64,000 nucleotides of DNA from Cytobacillus dafuensis (lineage in GTDB: Bacteria > Bacillota > Bacilli > Bacillales > Cytobacillaceae): NCBI RefSeq assembly GCF_007995155.1, contig NZ_CP042593.1, positions 972,001 to 1,036,000 on the forward strand, in the 5' to 3' direction. Position numbers and translations under genes: made by a program. Positions 41,606 to 50,094 of the stretch are shown one piece after another. Every line of letters begins with the position of its first letter. Positions within the stretch are counted from its first letter, which is position 1. The notes beneath the pieces were generated by a model, which did no database searches, was not told the origin of the DNA, and was given only the letters and a program-made list of their open reading frames with translations.

Positions 41606-43137
41606 ATGCTACTGTAATTATCCTGTTTTTAATCATTGTTGGGATGACCCTTGCCATTACTTATTATGCTGCCAAAAGAACGAATACAGCATCTGAATTT
41701 TACACGGCAGGCGGAGGGCTGACAGGATGGCAAAATGGCCTTGCTATCGCTGGTGATTATTTATCCGCTGCTTCCTTCTTAGGGATTGCTGGTGCGATTG
41801 CTTTAAATGGTTTTGACGGGTTCTTATTTAGTATTGGCTACTTAGTTGCTTATTTAGTTGTGTTATTTATTGTTGCCGAGCCGCTTCGTAATCTTGGGAG
41901 ATATACGTTGGCGGATATGATTAATGCACGTTTTGACGCTAAAAAAATTCGCGCAACCGCAGCGCTAAATACAATTACAATTGTTATTTTTTATATGATT
42001 GCCCAATTAGTTGGGGCAGGTGCGTTAATACAATTACTATTTGGCATTCCTTATTGGGTTGCTGTAGTAATCGTTGGTATCATGATGACGATCTATGTTT
42101 TGTTTGGCGGTATGACGGCAACAAGCTGGGTACAAATCATTAAAGCTGTGTTGCTTATGGTTGGAACAATCATTATCTCGTTCATGGTTCTTGCGAAATT
42201 TAACTTCAATATTTTCGAAATGTTTACCACGATGAAAACAGCGACTCCACTTGGAGAAGCCTATTTAAATCCAGGTGTTAAGTACACTGTACCTTTAGAT
42301 ACAATTTCACTTATGATTGCGCTTGTTCTTGGAACTGCAGGACTGCCACATATTTTAATGAGATTTTTCACAGTTAAAAATGCCAAAACAGCACGCAGTT
42401 CAGTCATATGGGCGACATGGATTGTAGGAATTTTCTATGTTATGACTATTTTCCTTGGCTTTGGAGCTGCAGCGTTTGTTGGAGCGGATGTCATTAAGAG
42501 CAGTAATGCTGCTGGTAATATGGCGGCCCCTTTACTTGCTCAAGTTCTAGGTGGAGATATTTTAATGTCCTTTGTTTCAGCTGTAGCATTTGCAACGATA
42601 TTAGCGGTTGTGGCAGGTCTTGTTTTATCAGGAGCTTCAGCATTTGCTCATGATATTTACGGTCAAATTATTAAAAAGGGAAAAGCAACAGAAAAGCAGC
42701 AAATGCTCGCTGCAAAATATGCTTCACTTAGCGTTTCCGTATTTTCTATTTTACTAGCATTATTTGCACAAAACCTGAACGTAGCTTTCCTCGTTTCCTT
42801 AGCGTTTTGTGTAGCCGCAAGCGCCAATCTGCCTGTTATTGTTTATACGATTTATTGGAAGAGATTCAATACGACAGGTGCAATGACAGGAATGATAGCA
42901 GGACTAGTGTCAGCATTGGTTCTTGTAGCCATTAGTCCTAGCGTTATGTCACCAGTAGCAGGTGCAGCATTAATTACCGGAGATCCAATTTTTCCACTAA
43001 CAAATCCTGCCCTTCTTTCTGTTCCGATTGGATTCATTGGCGGAGTTATAGGAACATTGCTTTCGAATAAGCAAGATGCGAAGCGATTTGCAGAGGTAAA
43101 GGTAAAAGCGAATACTGGTTATAAAACGCAAGTATAA
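41602..43137 (+). CDS. SSS-family cation/acetate-type symporter (ActP/YwcA-like)
   Basis: The 511-residue protein has about 13 hydrophobic segments. Its signatures FYTAGGGLTGWQNGLAIAGDYLSAASFLGIAG and LGTAGLPHILMRFFTVKNAKTARSS are those of ActP/YwcA symporters. It should import acetate or another short carboxylate with sodium. The ATGA overlap with the DUF485 gene gives translational coupling and confirms the pairing. A strong terminator follows. Confidence 0.93.
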   Translation: MNATVIILFLIIVGMTLAITYYAAKRTNTASEFYTAGGGLTGWQNGLAIAGDYLSAASFLGIAGAIALNGFDGFLFSIGYLVAYLVVLFIVAEPLRNLGRYTLADMINARFDAKKIRATAALNTITIVIFYMIAQLVGAGALIQLLFGIPYWVAVVIVGIMMTIYVLFGGMTATSWVQIIKAVLLMVGTIIISFMVLAKFNFNIFEMFTTMKTATPLGEAYLNPGVKYTVPLDTISLMIALVLGTAGLPHILMRFFTVKNAKTARSSVIWATWIVGIFYVMTIFLGFGAAAFVGADVIKSSNAAGNMAAPLLAQVLGGDILMSFVSAVAFATILAVVAGLVLSGASAFAHDIYGQIIKKGKATEKQQMLAAKYASLSVSVFSILLALFAQNLNVAFLVSLAFCVAASANLPVIVYTIYWKRFNTTGAMTGMIAGLVSALVLVAISPSVMSPVAGAALITGDPIFPLTNPALLSVPIGFIGGVIGTLLSNKQDAKRFAEVKVKANTGYKTQV

Positions 43138-43146
43138 ATATAATTT

Positions 43147-43184
43147 AAGCTTAGTTCGCAATTTGAGGGCTAAGCTTTTTTTGT
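43147..43184 (+). terminator. Terminator of the symporter operon
   Basis: AAGCTTAG and CTAAGCTT pair over eight bases around a 15-base loop and are followed by T runs. Confidence 0.85.
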
Positions 43185-43255
43185 TTTTTAAACTTCGGCT
43201 TACACTATGTAGGCTCTTTTTTTGTGCTTATTGGGGAATCGTCTTGAAAATGCGA

Positions 43256-43284
43256 TTTACAACGCTGTTATAACCGTGTAAAAT
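43256..43284 (+). promoter_or_regulatory. Candidate sigma-A promoter of the DUF3934 gene
   Basis: TTTACA (43256-43261) and TAAAAT (43279-43284) are 17 bases apart, 54 bases before the ATG. Confidence 0.6.
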
Positions 43285-43338
43285 GACTAAAACTAACCAG
43301 ATAGGTAACTCAACCTAGAATAATAATGGGGTGATTTT

Positions 43339-43500
43339 ATGAGTAAAGCTAAAGGAAAAGGTGGAACAGGGAGAGGAACAGGCAAGAAGGGTTGGAATCG
43401 TTGGCAAGCTAGTGCAAACAAAAAAAAGAGTTCAAAACCTTATATAAGTAAAGGTACAAAAAAAACGGATGTTGAAAATGCCCCTAGGAGCAATAGTTAA
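43339..43500 (+). CDS. DUF3934-like small basic protein
   Basis: A 53-codon frame starts at ATG 43339 behind GGGGTGATTTT and ends at TAA 43500. The product is Lys/Gly-rich and very basic: SKAKGKGGTGRGTGKKGWNRWQ near the start and KPYISKGTKKTD later. I believe this is the DUF3934 family of small Bacillus proteins, whose function is unknown; the composition suggests nucleic acid contact. It has its own promoter and terminator, which supports a real gene despite its size. Confidence 0.82.
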   Translation: MSKAKGKGGTGRGTGKKGWNRWQASANKKKSSKPYISKGTKKTDVENAPRSNS

Positions 43501-43560
43501 AGTCACTTATCCTAAATATAGCGAATGCTGAATAAATTCTATTATTTAATGACAAAGTGT

Positions 43561-43592
43561 GCGAGCTCCTTTAAAGGAGTTCGCTTTTTTCT
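43561..43592 (+). terminator. Terminator of the DUF3934 gene
   Basis: GCGAGCTCCTT and AAGGAGTTCGC form an 11-pair stem (one G-U pair) followed by six T residues. Confidence 0.9.
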
Positions 43593-43674
43593 TTTTCAGC
43601 TAACAGGGCTGGATAGTTTAATTTTTGACACAATTTATTTTTCTAGGTTTTTCTTAAGAATGAACGGTTCTTTT

Positions 43675-44115
43675 TTAATGTGAAATTGCTCTTTTAAAAA
43701 GCCCCTTAAATTTCTCCCTATCTTCTGATGTAAATGGTTTTGGCCCCTTTGTACGCTTTCCGCTTTTTCGAGCCATAGCACTCAAATAACGTGTTTGTAA
43801 TAATTGGTCAATGTTTTCATTTGTATAGCTAGACCCATTATGGTGAAGTACCGCACACCCTTTTGCTAAACCTAGCGAAGCAAGACCATAATCTTGAGTA
43901 ACGATTATATCTCCTTTTTGTGCTAACTTCATAATCCGATAATCCGCAGCATCTGCTCCAGAATCAACATAAATGGTTTCCACTCCTGATGGTTGTTCCA
44001 CATTAGAAAAATGAGAAAAGCTAGTAACAAGAATAACAGGAATATCAGCATTCGTACCTTCAGAGATAATGATATCTTTTACCGGACAAGCATCTGCATC
44101 AACATAAATTTTCAT
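43675..44115 (-). CDS. YaiI/YqxD family protein (DUF188, NYN/PIN-like)
   Basis: The 146-residue protein begins with [16 protein letters not shown], then [33 protein letters not shown], the defining acidic motifs of the family, which is related to PIN-type nucleases. A catalytic role is suspected but unproven. ATG 44115 follows GGGGAGAGGTAAAG; a frame extension of 15 codons upstream lacks a site. Single gene. Confidence 0.92.
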   Translation of the reverse strand: MKIYVDADACPVKDIIISEGTNADIPVILVTSFSHFSNVEQPSGVETIYVDSGADAADYRIMKLAQKGDIIVTQDYGLASLGLAKGCAVLHHNGSSYTNENIDQLLQTRYLSAMARKSGKRTKGPKPFTSEDREKFKGLFKRAISH

Positions 44116-44372
44116 CTTTACCTCTCCCCGTAAATAAGTTTGAGTTGATGATAATGGCAAATTTAGCCTTTGTCAAACGACAAGATGGTTTACCTAAAAT
44201 CATTAAAAAACAGTTGTTCTATTAAAGGGAGCTTTTCTCTAATAAGAAGGCTTCTTTTCTTAATAGACCAGATTCTTGAACCATCACATTTAAGGGAATG
44301 GATTATGTTAAAGTGTATAAAAGATTGTGAAGGCTACTACTTAAACAATAGGGGGCGTTTGCTGAAAAAGAA

Positions 44373-44490
44373 GGGGCTGTCCCATAAGGTCTCTGGCATC
44401 CACATAATACACTATATCTAGAATACCACTCACTTATTAATACTAGATATTGTTCGTGGTGCCTGACACCTTTGCTTTTGGGACAGCCTC
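44373..44490. repeat. Long structured inverted-repeat element
   Basis: The ends GGGGCTGTCCCA (44373-44384) and TGGGACAGCCTC (44479-44490) are inverted copies. Inside, GGTCTCTGGCATCCAC pairs imperfectly with GTGGTGCCTGACACC, and ATATCTAG with CTAGATAT. The GTGCCTGACACC block recurs, from memory, in Bacillus genomes. It could be a terminator-like RNA hairpin or a mobile remnant. In the rest of the 44116-44589 gap I see no gene; weak frames there lack binding sites. Confidence 0.65.
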
Positions 44491-44589
44491 TATTATCGTT
44501 CATGCCTGAGTATCAAAAACAGGAAATTGGAGTTAAATTGGTAAAAGTGTAACATATCATTTTAAAAAACCTAATTTCCTGCCAACTTT

Positions 44590-44994
44590 TTAATCATTAC
44601 TTGAAACTTGGTCTTTATCGAACCATAGCGGTTCCTTATCATCAACATCTCCATTGTAGTTGATAAGGATCTCTTCCCCTGCTTTTATATCTGTGTAGGC
44701 ATAGAAGTCAAAGGTATGGTTCTGAAAGTTAATCTCATAAATGGCATTAGGCTCATACGAATGATTAAAAAGCATACCGTATCCGAGCAAGATTGCGGTA
44801 TGATTTTTGCCATACTCGAACACATAATCTGCAAGCAAAGTTTTTTCAATGAAAACATGTTCCTTATTAGGATATGGAAGGACTGGAGCTTCATGGATCA
44901 GCTCACCTTTCACTATATCAACGGTTGCAAATACTCCTCGATTAAATTCTCCATCACTTAACGGAGATGTCTTAATTTCTAATATGTTAATCAC
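44590..44994 (-). CDS. SET-domain protein (putative lysine methyltransferase)
   Basis: The ~134-residue protein is essentially a bare SET domain: RGVFATVDIVKGELIHEAPVLP at the start, GYGMLFNHSYEPNAIYE (the NHS motif of the methyl-donor site) and AGEEILINYNGDVDD (the closing Tyr motif) at the end. Such proteins methylate lysines in eukaryotes; the bacterial targets are mostly unknown. No pre- or post-SET cysteines are present. GTG 44994 lies 7 bases after AAAGGA; the TTG at 45000 is too close to it. Confidence 0.85.
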   Translation of the reverse strand: MINILEIKTSPLSDGEFNRGVFATVDIVKGELIHEAPVLPYPNKEHVFIEKTLLADYVFEYGKNHTAILLGYGMLFNHSYEPNAIYEINFQNHTFDFYAYTDIKAGEEILINYNGDVDDKEPLWFDKDQVSSND

Positions 44995-45233
44995 CTGCAA
45001 TTCCTTTGATGTTCATTATCTTTATTATCTTAACAGTTTTTTTTATAAAAGTTAATAAAAAGGAAATTTAAAATTGTTGCGAGAATCTCAACACTTTGGG
45101 TTGGAAAATGTAACTGTTTCCAATGAGAAACGCAACACAAACTTTCACAAAAATTGTGGTTTTGTACCTGGTTCAGGAGGAGTATGGCAATCAAATCAAC
45201 TTTTGGGTACTTTTGTAAAAATATTTGAGTTCC
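44995..45233. other. Intergenic region with no convincing gene
   Basis: Two overlapping open frames on opposite strands (around 45030-45322) have no ribosome binding site and no family resemblance. A short dyad GTTTC-CAAT-GAGAAAC lies near 45116. The cold-shock promoter begins at 45234. Confidence 0.6.
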
Positions 45234-45262
45234 TTGCAAACAATTTCAAAAAATGCTATTCT
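45234..45262 (+). promoter_or_regulatory. Promoter of the cold-shock gene
   Basis: TTGCAA (45234-45239), a 17-base spacer ending in an extended TGC, and TATTCT (45257-45262). The start codon is ~120 bases further on, giving the long leader typical of cold-shock mRNAs. Confidence 0.7.
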
Positions 45263-45384
45263 AAATATGAATTATTTTTGTTCGGTGTAAAGGATAGTAT
45301 TAGTAAGAACTTTTCGTCTTGATGATCACTGAGAGCAAGGATAGTAATACATTGTGTGTACTAACACACTAGGAGGCAACAAAC

Positions 45385-45585
45385 ATGGAAAAAGGTAAAG
45401 TAAAATGGTTTAATGGAGAAAAAGGCTTCGGATTCATCGAACGTGAAGGTGGAGAAGACGTATTCGTTCATTTCTCAGCTATCCAAGGCGAAGGGTACAA
45501 AACATTAGAAGAAGGTCAAGAAGTGACTTTTGATGTTGAGCAAGGTCAACGTGGAGCACAAGCAGCTAACGTTCATAAGGCTTAA
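45385..45585 (+). CDS. Cold-shock protein (CspA/CspB family)
   Basis: The 66-residue OB-fold protein has RNP1 GEKGFGFIE and RNP2 DVFVHFSAI. It binds single-stranded RNA and DNA and melts mRNA structure, mainly on cold shock or on entry into stationary phase. AGGAGGCAACAAAC precedes the ATG. The ~120-base leader probably controls its translation with temperature. Codon use is that of a highly expressed gene. A terminator follows. Confidence 0.97.
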   Translation: MEKGKVKWFNGEKGFGFIEREGGEDVFVHFSAIQGEGYKTLEEGQEVTFDVEQGQRGAQAANVHKA

Positions 45586-45603
45586 TTATAATGCCAAACA
45601 TGG

Positions 45604-45633
45604 ACAGACTCTTTTTTAGAGTCTGTTTTTTAT
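45604..45633 (+). terminator. Terminator of the cold-shock gene
   Basis: ACAGACTC and GAGTCTGT pair around TTTTTTA, followed by six T residues. Confidence 0.9.
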
Positions 45634-45761
45634 TTTTCTTAAAAAACAAAAAACCCCACTCACAAATGAGTAGGGAACATGAAAACAGTAAATCAAATGG
45701 TAAACACATTGTAACATATAATTTGTAGGATTCCTAATCGAGCGCTTTAATGAAGTAACGG

Positions 45762-45808
45762 AAAAGCCCATTTTCTCTATTTTAATTCGCAGAGAAGTTG
45801 GGCTTTTT
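45762..45808 (+). terminator. Terminator-like hairpin with no obvious upstream gene
   Basis: AAAAGCCCA-TT-TTCTCT pairs with AGAGAA-GT-TGGGCTTTTT. It lies 130 bases after the cold-shock terminator and before the next promoter, so it has no assigned transcript. Confidence 0.65.
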
Positions 45809-45878
45809 AATTTGGAATTTCCTCAACGTTGTAAATCCGAATTTTCCTGACGGTACCCCTTATTATCAAAGTTATCTG

Positions 45879-45907
45879 TTGCGTTCTAAATAATTAGAAC
45901 ATATAAT
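45879..45907 (+). promoter_or_regulatory. Promoter with operator for the ArsR/MFS pair
   Basis: TTGCGT (45879-45884) and a perfect TATAAT (45902-45907) are 17 bases apart. The palindrome GTTCTAA-ATAA-TTAGAAC (45883-45900) fills the spacer, so a bound repressor would exclude polymerase. Autorepression by the first gene is the simplest reading. Confidence 0.78.
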
Positions 45908-45947
45908 AAAATTAAAATGATATAAATTTTCAGAAAGGTTGGTTGAT

Positions 45948-46424
45948 ATGCAATTTGAACAAAAAACAATGGACATTAATTTAGAACAACAAAAGTTAAT
46001 ATCAAGTCCGCTTAGAGTAAAGATTATTTACTTATTAGACGAACGTCCGATGACAGCAAAGCAGGTAGCAGATGAATTAGGTAAAACGGCTGGGAGTATT
46101 CATTATCATATTCAGCAGCTCTATAATGGAGGAATTTTAGAAATCGAAGAGACGCGAGAGAACAGAGGGATTATTGAGAAATATTACCGTGCTCGTGCGA
46201 CTCACTTTCATTTAGTGGATGCAAATAAACCAGTACATGAAAAAAAACGCAGCTCCAGAGGTATGAGCTTAACCCTTTCAGCCAAGGAATTAAAGGAATT
46301 TGAAGCAGATTTTGATGAATTATTAGAGAAATATTTAAAGAAAACGCTTAAAGAAGATATTGAACGCACCCCATATACTGTATTCTGTCAGTTTGAAAAG
46401 CTATTAGATGAGGAGGACAATTAA
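45948..46424 (+). CDS. ArsR-like winged-helix transcriptional regulator
   Basis: The ~158-residue protein has an N-terminal winged helix (about 12-85): ISSPLRVKIIYLLDERPMTAKQVADELGKTAGSIHYHIQQLYNGGILE. A C-terminal ~70-residue helical part follows, probably for ligand or dimer contacts. ATG 45948 follows AAAGGTTGG. The transporter start follows its stop codon without a gap (TAA-ATG), so it most likely represses a drug or metabolite exporter and itself through the operator at 45883. Confidence 0.89.
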   Translation: MQFEQKTMDINLEQQKLISSPLRVKIIYLLDERPMTAKQVADELGKTAGSIHYHIQQLYNGGILEIEETRENRGIIEKYYRARATHFHLVDANKPVHEKKRSSRGMSLTLSAKELKEFEADFDELLEKYLKKTLKEDIERTPYTVFCQFEKLLDEEDN

Positions 46425-47699
46425 ATGGCAGGAGCAATACAGAAGAATCTCATATTATTTCTTCTAGGAAAAATGACAGCGGTTCTTGGTTCGTCTATTT
46501 ATGGTTTTGCTATTGGCTTGTATATTTTAGCCAAAACAGGATCAAGCCTCAACTTTGCCATTACGTTACTTTTAAGTGCTTTGCCAAGGATATTGCTTTC
46601 TCCAATTGCGGGCACGATTAGTGATCGTTGGAATAGGAAGATCATCATTATTACTTCTGATTTTGCTTGTGCGATTTGGCTAATGATTGTGTTTTTTATT
46701 TTTACCTTTTTGTATCCGGAAATTTGGGTTTTATATTTGGCAACGGCTGTCCTCAGCATCCTCAATACATTTTACTCCAACGCGGTCACATCAGCGATTT
46801 ACAACATGGTTGGCCCAGATCATCTACAGAAAGCGATGTCTTTGAATCAGGCAGCAGCTTCATTGTCCACTATTTTAGGTCCAGTTCTCGGAGGAGTTTT
46901 CTTCGGACTATTTAATATAACCACCTTCATGATCATTAACATAATCACCTTTACAATTTCGGGGCTGGCAAGTGTTTTCATCCAATATGATTTATTTGCA
47001 GAAAAAAAGGAAAAAACGAGCGGCAATTCCGTTTTTACAGACTTGAAATTAGGTTTGTCTTATGTGAAGGAACAGGCCTTCATTAAAAATCTCATTATGA
47101 TAAGTATCTTCCTTAATTTTTGGTTTGCCGTATTTCCAGTTGCATTGCCTTATCTAGTATTATCTGTTCGAAAGATGGAATCGTACCAGCTTGGTATTAT
47201 CGAAGGATCATTTTCTGTTGGGATGTTAATCATGTCGATTTTTCTTTCAACAAGACCGGAGATCAAAAGAAAAGAATTAAGTATACTTGGAGGCTTAATT
47301 GCTATGTCCTGTGTTCTAATTTTCATTGGACTTCCAAGCTTCCCAGGAATGATGAATGTTACGAACGGTATATTCTTTCCGTATTTAATCTTTATGGTCT
47401 TGCTTCTATCAATCTTTATTATGATAATAAATATGCCAATTATGGTGCTGCTCCAAAAAAGCACGCCGGATCATTATCGAGGTAGAGTGATGTCCTTGCT
47501 TGAAACTGGAGCAAGTGCCATGGCACCGATAGGCTATATCCTATTTGGTTTTCTTCTTGAGAAAATGCCAGTTTGGATTTTACTCGCTATCTGCGGACTT
47601 AGCATCATCTCGCTTATTCTCTACCATATTAAAAGGAAGACATTTGTCGAACATTTAAGAAACGCCGATAAACCGAAAGAAATGGCTTTGGAGGCATAA
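46425..47699 (+). CDS. MFS transporter, probable exporter
   Basis: The 424-residue protein has 12 hydrophobic segments and the MFS loop 2-3 motif AGTISDRWNRKIIII. It resembles the MFS_3/enterobactin-exporter-like group (NAVTSAIYNMVGPDHLQKAMSLNQAAASLSTILGPVLGG). Such pairs of ArsR-type regulator and MFS protein usually export toxic compounds; the compound is unknown. GAGGAGG lies 6 bases before the ATG. A terminator follows. Confidence 0.91.
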   Translation: MAGAIQKNLILFLLGKMTAVLGSSIYGFAIGLYILAKTGSSLNFAITLLLSALPRILLSPIAGTISDRWNRKIIIITSDFACAIWLMIVFFIFTFLYPEIWVLYLATAVLSILNTFYSNAVTSAIYNMVGPDHLQKAMSLNQAAASLSTILGPVLGGVFFGLFNITTFMIINIITFTISGLASVFIQYDLFAEKKEKTSGNSVFTDLKLGLSYVKEQAFIKNLIMISIFLNFWFAVFPVALPYLVLSVRKMESYQLGIIEGSFSVGMLIMSIFLSTRPEIKRKELSILGGLIAMSCVLIFIGLPSFPGMMNVTNGIFFPYLIFMVLLLSIFIMIINMPIMVLLQKSTPDHYRGRVMSLLETGASAMAPIGYILFGFLLEKMPVWILLAICGLSIISLILYHIKRKTFVEHLRNADKPKEMALEA

Positions 47700-47713
47700 G
47701 CTTAGTAAACTGG

Positions 47714-47748
47714 AAAAAGACGTTGGTCGCAGCATCAACGTCTTTTTT
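47714..47748 (+). terminator. Terminator of the MFS operon
   Basis: AAAAAGACGTTG and CAACGTCTTTTTT form a 12-pair stem around a ten-base loop. Confidence 0.93.
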
Positions 47749-47762
47749 GCAATGAAATTTAT

Positions 47763-47950
47763 TTATTTCCTTGCCTTAACATGAGGGTAAATAGGATGTT
47801 CCCAGCTGAAAATAAAGCTTCCGTCTTTTTTTAAATAGAAATAAATATACTTTAAAGTTGTTGGTAGGTCAGTGGTCCAGCCGAATGCGTATATGGAATA
47901 AACAATATCAAAATAGTCTTCTTTCTTCTTAAAGATTTTAATAATTCTTA
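47763..47950 (-). pseudogene. C-terminal fragment of a class I methyltransferase
   Basis: A minus-strand frame ending at TAA (47763-47765) translates to DYFDIVYSIYAFGWTTDLP, YFYLKKDGSFIFSWEHPIY and a short basic end. This is the motif IV to C-terminal region of SAM-dependent methyltransferases (FDVVYS... LKPGGSFIFS). Upstream stops remove the N-terminal ~180 residues including the cofactor site, and there is no start. It is a relic. Confidence 0.7.
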
Positions 47951-48027
47951 AAACAAATTAGTAGATGAAGAAACCGAGTGTTATAATGGAGAAAAAATTC
48001 CCAGAGATTTACTGGAGGGGGATGCTT

Positions 48028-49056
48028 ATGAACAAAGAGCTTTTATCTAAACGGTTTTATCAGTTTGCTTTACGGGAATGCCATGACTCCAGTCCATTGT
48101 ATGAGTGGTTGTCTTTGAAAATTTCAGAAGATGAAGAAATGCTGGAACTTAGCTCCCATTCAAGAGAAGGGCAGCCTGTTCCGAACCTATTTTTAGGGGC
48201 GATTCATTATCTTTTAATAAAAGGAGCAGACCATTCTTTAAAGGATTTTTATCCAAGTATTGTTGAGAATGCTAGGTTCATTGAAGATACTTTTCCTCAT
48301 TTCAAGGATTTTTGCCAGGATAATAGGGAAGATATCATTTTCATTCTTAAAAATAAGCTAGTCCAGACTAATGAAGTGCGCCGGTGCGGTTATCTTTATC
48401 CAACTTTTTCTTATATCTATAACAATACGAAAAAACCGTTAGCATTAATAGAAATTGGGACAAGTGCAGGTTTTCAGCTTCTATGGGATAAATACGCCTA
48501 TTCTTATAATGGGAAAGATTTCTACGGAAATAATGACTCAAACCTGCTGATCGAGACAGAAATTAAAGGTGATGGCATACCAGATTTCCTTCTGAAAAGC
48601 CCTCCTGTTACCCATAGAGTTGGCTTAGATTTACATATCAATGATGTAACAGATAATGAGGATGCTCTATGGTTGAATGCGCTTATTTGGCCGGAACACA
48701 AGGAAAGAAGAGTTCTATTTGAAAAGGCAACCAGCTGTATAAAGCAATATAAAAGCGAAATGAATCTTATTGAAGGAGATGGGGTAGAACTGCTTCAGCA
48801 ATTTGCTTCTAAGGTTCCACCCGAATCGACCCTATGTGTATTCCATACTCATGTTGCGAATCAAATGCCTAATGAAATGAAGGAAAAGCTGCTTGACCAG
48901 ATAAAAGAAATCGGAGGGAAAAGGGATATTTTCCATCTTTATAATAATATTTGGGATGGAAAATTACATCTTGATTCCTTTTGTGATGGGAAAGAGGAGC
49001 TCAGAGTCATTGGAGAAACAGATGGGCATGGAAGATGGTTTACGTGGGAGCTTTAA
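48028..49056 (+). CDS. DUF2332 family protein
   Basis: The ~342-residue soluble protein matches DUF2332: an N-terminal EGQPVPNLFLGAIHYLLIKG, then NEVRRCGYLYPTFSYI, a cofactor-site-like ALIEIGTSAGFQLLWDKYAY, and WPEHKERRVLFEKA. The glycine-rich EIGTSAG suggests a methyltransferase-like Rossmann fold, but no activity is established. ATG 48028 follows GGAGGGGGATG; the frame continues upstream to 47965 without a better site. Confidence 0.85.
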   Translation: MNKELLSKRFYQFALRECHDSSPLYEWLSLKISEDEEMLELSSHSREGQPVPNLFLGAIHYLLIKGADHSLKDFYPSIVENARFIEDTFPHFKDFCQDNREDIIFILKNKLVQTNEVRRCGYLYPTFSYIYNNTKKPLALIEIGTSAGFQLLWDKYAYSYNGKDFYGNNDSNLLIETEIKGDGIPDFLLKSPPVTHRVGLDLHINDVTDNEDALWLNALIWPEHKERRVLFEKATSCIKQYKSEMNLIEGDGVELLQQFASKVPPESTLCVFHTHVANQMPNEMKEKLLDQIKEIGGKRDIFHLYNNIWDGKLHLDSFCDGKEELRVIGETDGHGRWFTWEL

Positions 49057-49067
49057 CAGGATATATA

Positions 49068-49104
49068 AAAGAAAGCAGATCCTCAAAAGGGAACTGCTTT
49101 CTTA
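49068..49104. terminator. Terminator between convergent genes
   Basis: AAGAAAGCAG and CTGCTTTCTT pair, with an inner CCT/GGG-type mismatch region; it separates the DUF2332 and DsbA-like genes. Confidence 0.75.
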
Positions 49105-49112
49105 GATTATAT

Positions 49113-49841
49113 TTACTCCTTGTTCGGCATTGCACAGTTTCCATCTACACAGCTTGCATCTTCTGCACTTTCTGTGGATAGGTCTTGAAAGGTTGGTGTT
49201 GCAGCTTCTTCTTCCCAAACCTTCTGAAGAGCATTTGCGAATGTTTCCGTAGGCTGCGCACCTGATATCGCATATTTTTGATTAATGATAAAATATGGTA
49301 CTCCTGTTACGCGATATTGCTGAGCAATGGCTTCGTCAATCCGTACATCATTGGCAAAAGCATTTTTATCTTGCAGTGTATTGATTGTTTCGTTCCGATC
49401 AAGACCAACCGCTTCTGCAATTTTTAATAATGTTTCATGGTTACCTACATCCTTGGAATCAGTAAAATATGCATGAAGTAGTTTTTCTGAGATTTCTGCT
49501 TCTTTTCCATGCTCTTTGGCAAATTTGGCCAATCGATGTGCATCAAAGGTATTACCAGTCTTCATTCCATCAAAATTGAAATTCAATCCTACTGAAGCTG
49601 CTTGCTTCCCAACACCCTCGCATGATTGCTTGGCTTGCTCAATACTCATTCCATATTTTCCTGCAAGAATTTCGTAAATGCTCTTACCATTATAATCGGG
49701 AGCATTTGGATCAAGCTCGAAGCTTTTAAACTCAACCTCAACTTGATCTTTATGGGGAAATTGGTTTAGAGCATGCTCTAATCTGCTTTTTCCAATATAA
49801 CAAAACGGACAAACAAAATCTGACCATACTTCAATTTTCAT
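49113..49841 (-). CDS. DsbA-family oxidoreductase (FrnE-like)
   Basis: The 242-residue thioredoxin-fold protein begins with IEVWSDFVCPFCYIGKSRLEHAL, with the CPFC redox pair near residue 12. It has a helical insert and ends with the cis-Pro loop VTGVPYFIINQKYAISGAQ. FrnE-type members act in the cytosol on thiols or polyketides. A further CVDGNC pair at the C-terminus may form a resolving disulfide. No signal peptide. GAGGTGATC precedes the ATG. Confidence 0.92.
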   Translation of the reverse strand: MKIEVWSDFVCPFCYIGKSRLEHALNQFPHKDQVEVEFKSFELDPNAPDYNGKSIYEILAGKYGMSIEQAKQSCEGVGKQAASVGLNFNFDGMKTGNTFDAHRLAKFAKEHGKEAEISEKLLHAYFTDSKDVGNHETLLKIAEAVGLDRNETINTLQDKNAFANDVRIDEAIAQQYRVTGVPYFIINQKYAISGAQPTETFANALQKVWEEEAATPTFQDLSTESAEDASCVDGNCAMPNKE

Positions 49842-49865
49842 AAATGATCACCTCTATTTCATGTT

Positions 49866-49914
49866 TTCTCAGATTAACGGGCTGTAAGCCTTTCACTGAT
49901 TTAAGATTACTTTA
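49866..49914. repeat. CAGATTAACGGGC repeat unit (third copy)
   Basis: TCTCAGATTAACGGGCTGTAAG and the following ACTGATTTAAGATTACTTTAT align with the unit at 33001-33051 over almost the whole length. It is a dispersed intergenic repeat without a reading frame. Confidence 0.7.
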
Positions 49915-50094
49915 TCCTATAGTAGCATACTCATTTACGAAAACCTCCAAAGATGCTCATAGTTCAAGAAACGCTGTGTTTAACTTGAAATGATTGTGGA
50001 AAAACTTAGAAAAAGGGAAACTTGGTTCCATTGCATCAATATACTAAATATATACTTCGTTCACTTATTCAAAACAATAATGTGGTGATAAAAG

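Noticed and set aside
44170..44421. 83-codon plus-strand frame
   Set aside because: It runs into the inverted-repeat element and has no ribosome binding site.
45030..45322. Overlapping 69- and 82-codon frames before the cold-shock gene
   Set aside because: No binding sites, opposite strands, no family resemblance; the region includes the cold-shock promoter and leader.
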